64,000 nucleotides of DNA from Topomyia yanbarensis (taxonomy: Eukaryota > Arthropoda > Insecta > Diptera > Culicidae), in assembly GCF_030247195.1 (NCBI RefSeq), contig NC_080672.1:88185113-88249112 (forward strand). The letters run 5' to 3'. The notes below the pieces were generated by a model, which saw only the letters and a program-made list of their open reading frames with translations, had not been told where the DNA came from and did no database searches. Of the stretch, positions 57,966-64,000 are shown one piece after another; the stretch's first letter is position 1; each line of letters starts with the position of its first letter. Both the position numbers and the translations under genes were made by a program.

Positions 57966-58735
57966 AAGATCAGCTAGAATCTGTGATCGTATGCTGACAG
58001 GGAAGGGGGACAAACGACGCGCGCGTGAAACTGCTAGTGTATCCGTCTTGCAGAGTGAATCTTTCGGTACAATTAATGGTTATTTTGGGCAGCTCAAAAT
58101 TATTTCTTAGCTTTCTTTTGTAGGTTCGTTTTTTATACAACCCTCGATTAACAATTTTTTCTCAATAAATAGTTGTTCGGAAATCACCTTCATTAAGATT
58201 TCAATCTGGCTAGTATCGATGATCACGGGTCAATTCATACTGAAAATATACCGCGTCTGTTTTTATGAATCTAATTTCTAGTTCGTTATTGTTAACAAGC
58301 CCGTGCATTTCCCTTCAATGTTCGATATTATCGTTCGTTTACGTGTATTTCACAAACAATCCGATTTTGAAAATATGAAATACTTTCCATGATTTATAAC
58401 ATCTCGAGCTATCATAACTCTTAGTCGGTACAACGTGTCGCTCGGTGGTTTTCAACCCAATAAAAATATCTTTAAGAAGGAATTGCCATTTTTTTCTGAA
58501 TACTGTCGCAATAAATGGTGATTCGGCCCATTACTCAGATAAGATTAGCTTTTCTAGGCAATACTTCCAAGGCCGGCTATGTGGAATTCAAATAGGATAC
58601 TCTCGGTAGCCGGTTACCCAGAGCTTAAAAAAACAAAAATTAAATAAGATCTTTTCTTTTTCGAGTGATCGTGTACTCGAAAACCAACTAAACTACTGTC
58701 TAATAAACCATGCTTTACAGTTCGCATCGCTTGCT
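57966..58735. other. Non-coding, likely insertion in the repeat
   Basis: Unrelated AT-rich sequence between two blocks that look like parts of one repeat. Confidence 0.35.
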
Positions 58736-59075
58736 TGATGAGAATCCTAGACCTTATACCCTTCCAAACCACCAACTCCGTGACACCTATGAAAGAGTTT
58801 GATGAGTCGTCTACCTTCCGTTAAGTAGGTGGAGCATCAACACTTCCCGTTTACCTTATTCTTTATCCTTCCACGTGAACGATAGAGGTGAGGGCGGCCG
58901 GCAATGATGGATATCATGCTGTTGAGGTTTTATCATGGCTCGGATTGGTATGAATTCCTACTTACCGCTTCCTAAGAAACTCTTATTAGATAATCAGCAG
59001 CCCAACATGATGAAGTCATTGTGCAATCCGCCAAAATCATCGTCACAATGCAACGCAATTCTGCTGAAGACATAA
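58736..59075. repeat. Mosquito-type dispersed repeat, second part
   Basis: GATGAGTCGTCTACCTTCCG, GAGGGCGGCCGGCAATGATG and CATCGTCACAATGCAACGC form an uninterrupted block of repeat-like sequence in the same orientation. Confidence 0.5.
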
Positions 59076-59641
59076 TCCAACATTATTGCTTGTTGTTTCT
59101 GGATGACCCCTTAGAAGCCATTTTTTTCAAAATAACTTTTTGAATATTATCCTGCCAAGTTCGATATGTCCCGTATCCCGTTTCAGCGTGAAAAAAAACA
59201 TATTTTTCGCGAAATTTTTTTAGTGTGCCATTTCAATAACAATTTTGAGATAAGTTTTCAATAAAGTGATTTTTTTTACTCATCGTTAAAAAAATTCAAT
59301 TCTTTACGAAAAATTCCGTCTTTTTATGAATAAACACCCCTTTAAATGAAAAATTATCTCGAAAACTCAACGTAGGGTATTTTTAACATAGAATGTGTAT
59401 GCTAAGTTTGAAAGAAATCGGTTAAGTAGTTTTTGAATGGCAGGTAACCCCGCAAATCATGTTTTTTCCAGAGACGTTCTACAAAAAACTTCGTCACTGA
59501 GTCGTTTGTCACTATTTTTGCATAGCAAAATTACAGCATGTTGATGAATTAATACACTACAATGTATAAAAGTTTTGATCCAATTTGCTTCACGCCAAAA
59601 AAATCGCAAAAAAAAGTTTTCTTTTCACGATGAAACCATTA
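59076..59641. other. AT-rich non-coding
   Basis: No feature recognised; some wording resembles the dispersed repeat at 60540. Confidence 0.4.
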
Positions 59642-59663
59642 CCCCCCCCCCCCCCCCCCCCCC
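59642..59663. repeat. Poly-C tract, 22 bases
   Basis: An uninterrupted run of 22 cytosines. Confidence 0.95.
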
Positions 59664-59819
59664 ACCTTAACTCTTACGTCCACAACCCATATTTCATTGA
59701 AAATATTAAATTTCAAAATAATGGTACTCAGCCGCGTTCAAACCAAACTGCGGTTTTTTAGAAACAACCACAAAATTTGTCTAGTTTTGGAAACCAAGAC
59801 CACCTTTCCGGAAATGACC

Positions 59820-60145
59820 GTAGTTCCGGATATATAGTTTTGAATACTGGGGTTACCCCCCTTTTCGAAAAACAAAGACCATTCATACCGGTTTTCAAAG
59901 CTGTCTTGCGACACATAAAACTTTATAATTTTATAAAACAAATGCATTGGAAACCATTCAGAAGGTTTTTGGTCGAAATGGCTACACCCCAGGGTACTCC
60001 GGGAATCTAGTTCCTCCGGAAAAGAGGACACCTTTCAACCGGTTATAAAACCCGTCTTGCGGCATGTCAAACTTTATGATCCTGCAAGACAAGTCCAGTG
60101 GAGGACATTTTGAGGGTGTTTTGGTCGAAACAATCTGACGTGTAA
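59820..60145. repeat. Two tandem diverged units of about 160 bp
   Basis: Both units carry ACCGGTT, GTCTTGCG-CA, AAACTTTAT and TTTTGGTCGAAA at corresponding places (59880-59980 and 60035-60135). Open frames here are fortuitous. Confidence 0.6.
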
Positions 60146-60539
60146 TGACTCGCATTCTGGAAATTTGAGACTTTTTTGGTGTTATCCAAGTGTTGAAGCA
60201 ATTAATTCGCCCAGAAAACAAAGTTTTTTGATAACGTAAGTATATTAAGAAGATTCTGTGAAAATTTCAAAATGGAACTCGCAGTATTTTGCGAGATATT
60301 TCAATTATACCAGGTTAATCATTGGGCGGTTAGAGTAGAAGTGCCCTGTTTTAAATTTATAATTGTAATATCTCGCAAAGTGTTTTGATATCCACTCCCA
60401 AATTTTTACACAATCTTTTTAACGTGATTCTTAATATTTAAAGAAAATAGTAGGTAAAAAAATTGGAACAGCTTTAAAAAAAATTCAATTTTTTTCAAAT
60501 AATTGAAAATTTTACAAGTTATATAACAAAAAATATTTT
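60146..60539. other. AT-rich non-coding
   Basis: No feature recognised. Confidence 0.4.
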
Positions 60540-60770
60540 TTGTGAAATTTTTTCGGTAAGCTCATTTGAAAACGCAATTTTATTTATTTATTCTACTTTA
60601 TTTTTTCCATCGCTTCCGAGTTATCGGTTACTGAAAAATGTTCAATTTTATAAACTTCAAAAACTAATAATTTGAGAAAAATATCACATTCAGCCAAAAC
60701 AAAAAATACGTGTCAATTATTTTTAGCTAAAGAATGCAAGAAAGGAATCAAAGTTTTGGTTTTAATCTGA
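60540..60770. repeat. Dispersed repeat, copy B
   Basis: Same blocks as 53770-54010, in the same orientation. Confidence 0.65.
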
Positions 60771-61848
60771 CATGGAATGATCCCTACATTTCTTGGTTTT
60801 ATGCAATTATTCGCCAAGACAAGTTAGCGGTTTTTAGTTTGGTGAACGCCATCTTGGTTTTCAGCATTGAAACAAACACCAGTTGTTGAACTGTTAACAA
60901 CTGCTCAGAACCAACCATTTCGATATTGCCCCATCGACTCTCAACAACTAATTGAACTCAATTCAGTTGTTAATTTGGTAGCACTGCAGACGAATTTAGT
61001 GCTAACTTCTTTCAACCAAAGCACCGTGTACAGAAAAAAAAACCAGGTTGGGTTTTCTGAAGCCGAACCGAAACCGCTGCTAAAAATACATCAACACAAG
61101 TTGAAATTCGTACACACATGTAAACGGTGCTGAGTGACTCGGTTTGGTTTTAGAAACTAAGACTTGGTTGAGGTTTTGATTTCGTCTACCGTGCGAACAA
61201 AATCAAAACCGAATACGATGTGCATCTCTCGTTTACACGTGTTGAGATTTTGAGAACCGTACCGGTGAACCAGGTCGCTCATAGGTTCCTAAACATTAAG
61301 CGATTTGCGCTTAGTTTGATTAGTGGGTTTCAACAGTATCGAGCGCAATGTCTCGGCCTCTTTCTTGTACAAACCGCCCCAAAGGTAAGACGTGTACTCC
61401 GTTGTATGGGGCAAAGACATAACAAAATGGCCGGTTCCCTAGCAGCGAAAGCGACACAAATCCCACCGAAAACTCTTCAAAATATGCCCACACCCACAAC
61501 TCGACCGTAATATTTTTACGGCATTAAGAATAAATACTCTAATAGCAAGACGTTTAATACTTAAACGGTCTCAACAAAAAGACCCCCAAACGTCAATACC
61601 AACACATTCAAATCTTCTCTGCGTGGCACTCATGTTTCATCAATTCTTATACAATAAATATTAACGCGTCGGATTGTCTGGAAGTGTGTAGCACTTCGCT
61701 TGTCATTGTATTGCGCATCAAGCGAAGCAAACACAATGGGGATAAAGACGAGTTTCGATTATATCTACACGACGCATTCCGTATATGAAGATCGGCTCAC
61801 ACTCGGCTAGCTTCATAGCACAGTCAGAAAAAACCGACTCGGAATCAG
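60771..61848. other. Non-coding, no gene recognised
   Basis: Open frames at 60867 and 61220 have no known domain. An inverted similarity (ACACATGTAAACG near 61115 and CGTTTACACGTGT near 61230) suggests a decayed palindromic repeat. Confidence 0.4.
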
Positions 61849-61975
61849 GGTTACCAAAAATGCAGAAATATCTGTATTTATGCAGATTTTTCAGCCATTT
61901 TCAAATTAAGAATCTGTGTGTACAGACGTACAGATTTTTGCGTAGAAGTACAGATATACAGATTTTTGAGAAATG
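61849..61975. mobile_element. hAT-like MITE end fragment
   Basis: CAGGGTTACCAAAAATGCAG followed by repeated CAGAT/CTGTAT words, like the MITE at 35972-38091. No matching right end was found. Confidence 0.5.
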
Positions 61976-62062
61976 ATGTTACAAAAACTATTACTCGGAT
62001 TTTTTTACAGTTTCAGTGAAACTTCCCCTCTGTCTCTTTCAGCTTCGCTCCCTATATTTAAA

Positions 62063-62588
62063 TTAACCTTTTCATGCCCAACTTTTTTCTAGTGCACGTA
62101 GGATTTCAAAACTATTTTTCCTTGAAAACGATGGGGTCACGAAACACGAAAAACCCTTTTTCATAAAGATTGGTGCTTCCCTCGCAGTGCTAGAAGCTGC
62201 TCAATTATTACCTTTCAATGCTCAATACAATTTTCTAGAATGCTTACAATAGTCCACTTACGTGGAAAACGTAGCCAAAGGCACTCTAAATTGATGAGTT
62301 TTATCAGTTTTCAATAATATTGAACAATAATGAATATATATGAAAAAATCATTTTTCGTCATCAACGTGAACTGTCCCTGGCAGCACTGCTCCATTGGAA
62401 TCCAGTCAGACTAATTGCAATAACTTCAGTTCTAGAGCTGGTCCTTGTAACTGTTAGTATTCAAATGAAAGGCAATAGTCAGGTTTATTAGCCTTACTTG
62501 TTTTTGTGAGTAAATCTTGCCTCAATCAAAAGTTATAGCTGTTTAAAAACGTTGTTGTCCACAAACAACATGGGCATGAATGGGTTAA
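62063..62588. mobile_element. TTAA-flanked element, 518 bp
   Basis: TTAA at 62063-62066 and 62585-62588 encloses inverted ends CCTTTTCATGCCCA and CCCATTCATGCCCA (12 of 14). No coding frame. This is the third TTAA-type non-autonomous element in the window, with ends unrelated to the other two. Confidence 0.75.
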
Positions 62589-63098
62589 CTGTATTTTTGT
62601 GAGTGGTCGCTCACTTTGAAATGTAGCGATTTGTAATACACTAGGGATAGCATCCAACAAACGCCTGGCTGAGTTCTATTCCCACAAACGTTAATTGTAA
62701 TGTTTTGTGACTTAATCTTAATCTTGTGTACGAAAATTCGATTAATATTACCGACTGATCATTGTTTTTCCATTTCGACGCGACCACATTTTATATTTTT
62801 TTCGGGCTGCCCAACCCCGCCTTTCGACAGGTTATTTGTTTTGACGTTTACCTGAAAAACTCGGTAGCTTTCGTAAACCGGCAATGTGTTTTTCGATTTT
62901 CTCATCATAAAAATACTCTACTTAAGTTTTTTGAAGCCAAACAAAAATTTGGGCAGTAGAGGGTTAATTTTGTGCATGTTCTTCAGTGTTTTATTTTATA
63001 TAGATGTTTTTGTGTGGAGGTGTAACTGACACAGTTACATCCCCAGTATTGCGTTTTGTTTTATAGTTTCGGACAGTTTCAAAATTCAAATTGGTAGG
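62589..63098. other. AT-rich non-coding
   Basis: No feature recognised. Confidence 0.4.
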
Positions 63099-63975
63099 CA
63101 TCGCACAGTGGCGGCTCTTCAAACGAAAGTCGGACAAAACCTCAAATGTTACCTAATTTGGCTGAAAATCACAATTTAAGCTAATTTTGAGGCGCTGAGC
63201 TCATTTTTAATGTCAAAAGTCGTAAAATATTAAATGCATTTTTCCATACAGTGTCATTGAACCTTTCTTATAACTATGATCCCGTTTTCATGATAGATTT
63301 TCCGTTACTGTTCACCAATGTCAGCAATCTCATAAAAAATGAAGAACATTACTTTAAATCCATTGTATAATGTGTTGGTTTACTGTAGATTGTCTAACTA
63401 TTTTACACAAAACACCATGCGTCTCCATATCAGCAACAAAGCTTCAAAATCGCCTTAAACCTTTTTGCGCATCTAGGCGCAGAACGAGACCATGATATTC
63501 GAAAAGTAGAGGTAATTCAACATAGAATGTATACTATGTGGCCGTTCCGAAATGATTCCGAAATTCGTACAGAATACCTAAGAAAAAAAAAGTATTTTGG
63601 ATCTGACCACCTTAAACATATTTAAACTAAAAAGTCATAGTTCCAAGCAAATTTACCAAATGTATTTTACTCATTAACAAAGTTCTTTCGTTCCCCTACA
63701 CAATGAAACTAGTTTTGCTAAAATCGGACCAAAATCAAAACAGCAACATGCATTTGAAGTGAACAGAGCAATGGTGGTTTCGGAAATGAAAATCATTAAA
63801 AAATCCGGACTTTGGTACGTTTAAACTCGTGTTAAAAATCGTGTTCTTATCCAATGATCATAACATTTTGAATATATATCAATCAATACATGAGAAATTT
63901 AGGAAAAATATAAAATATCAATATTTAAAAAATAAATTTTTGAGGTTTTGGCCAGCCTCCGGCCACTGTGCATCG
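63099..63975. mobile_element. Inverted-end element with 5-bp duplication
   Basis: CATCG at 63099-63103 and 63971-63975 flanks an 867-bp segment that starts CACAGTGGCGG and ends, inverted, with CACAGTGGCCGG. The interior is AT-rich with no transposase. The superfamily cannot be named from 9-11 bp ends. Confidence 0.6.
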
Positions 63976-64000
63976 CCGTTCTATTTGTTGCTTAATTAAA

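Noticed and set aside
61849..62588. A complete hAT-like MITE starting at 61849
   Set aside because: The left end is good, but no inverted right end with a matching 8-bp flank was found; the next CCCTG is inside the TTAA element.

Overview
The window looks like nuclear DNA of a culicine-type mosquito (inference). It is AT-rich, very gene-poor and packed with retrotransposon and DNA-transposon remains. A recurring dispersed repeat whose ends carry GCCTTTCTC/GAGAAAGGC, with inner CCCTCCGGGCCTCGG and CACATACA tracts, is of a type I associate with mosquito genomes. I recognise no bacterial gene, CRISPR array or rRNA.

The only host gene I can support is a Frizzled-family Wnt receptor on the minus strand. 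Two adjacent internal exons (21831-21950 and 17211-17405) have good splice sites, are both in phase 0 and together encode the CGAPC region, TM1 and TM2. The 4.4-kb intron between them holds an octamer array (TTTATTCC)n, a 1.7-kb heptamer array (TTCTCGA)n and a variant heptamer array (TTCTCTA)n. Upstream of the first exon lies a second 2-kb array of mixed 8/7-mers (GACGACAA/GACGACA). The remaining receptor exons were not found and presumably lie outside the window.

Layout: 1-5.4 kb, dispersed repeats, a BEL/Pao integrase scrap and a long decayed Jockey-type LINE; 5.8-10.4 kb, copies of the GCCTTTCTC repeat with an ORF1 remnant between them; 11.0-15.6 kb, a complete non-autonomous BEL/Pao LTR element (near-identical LTRs, 5-bp target duplication, tRNA-Tyr-type primer site, Gag only); 17.2-26 kb, the Frizzled exons and satellite arrays; 26-30 kb, ORF1 and Jockey fragments plus an array-like repeat; 30-40.5 kb, palindromic and hAT-like MITEs, a LINE remnant, an RTE-type LINE nested in a hAT-like MITE, and an R1-type LINE; 43-47 kb, a tRNA-headed SINE candidate and a long-inverted-repeat element; 47-53 kb, two target-site-flanked ORF1-only LINE-like elements; 53-64 kb, mostly MITEs and dispersed repeats.

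The most unusual observation is a family of short LINE-like elements that encode only an ORF1-type nucleic-acid-binding protein, with no ORF2 (no endonuclease or reverse transcriptase). Two copies are delimited by target-site duplications of 13 and 11 bp, one still has an intact reading frame, and four decayed copies lie elsewhere. They resemble half-LINEs that must be mobilised in trans. Several nested insertions can be resolved to the base, including a TTAA-flanked MITE whose removal restores an ORF1 codon and an RTE LINE with an 11-bp duplication inside a hAT-like MITE with its own 8-bp duplication.
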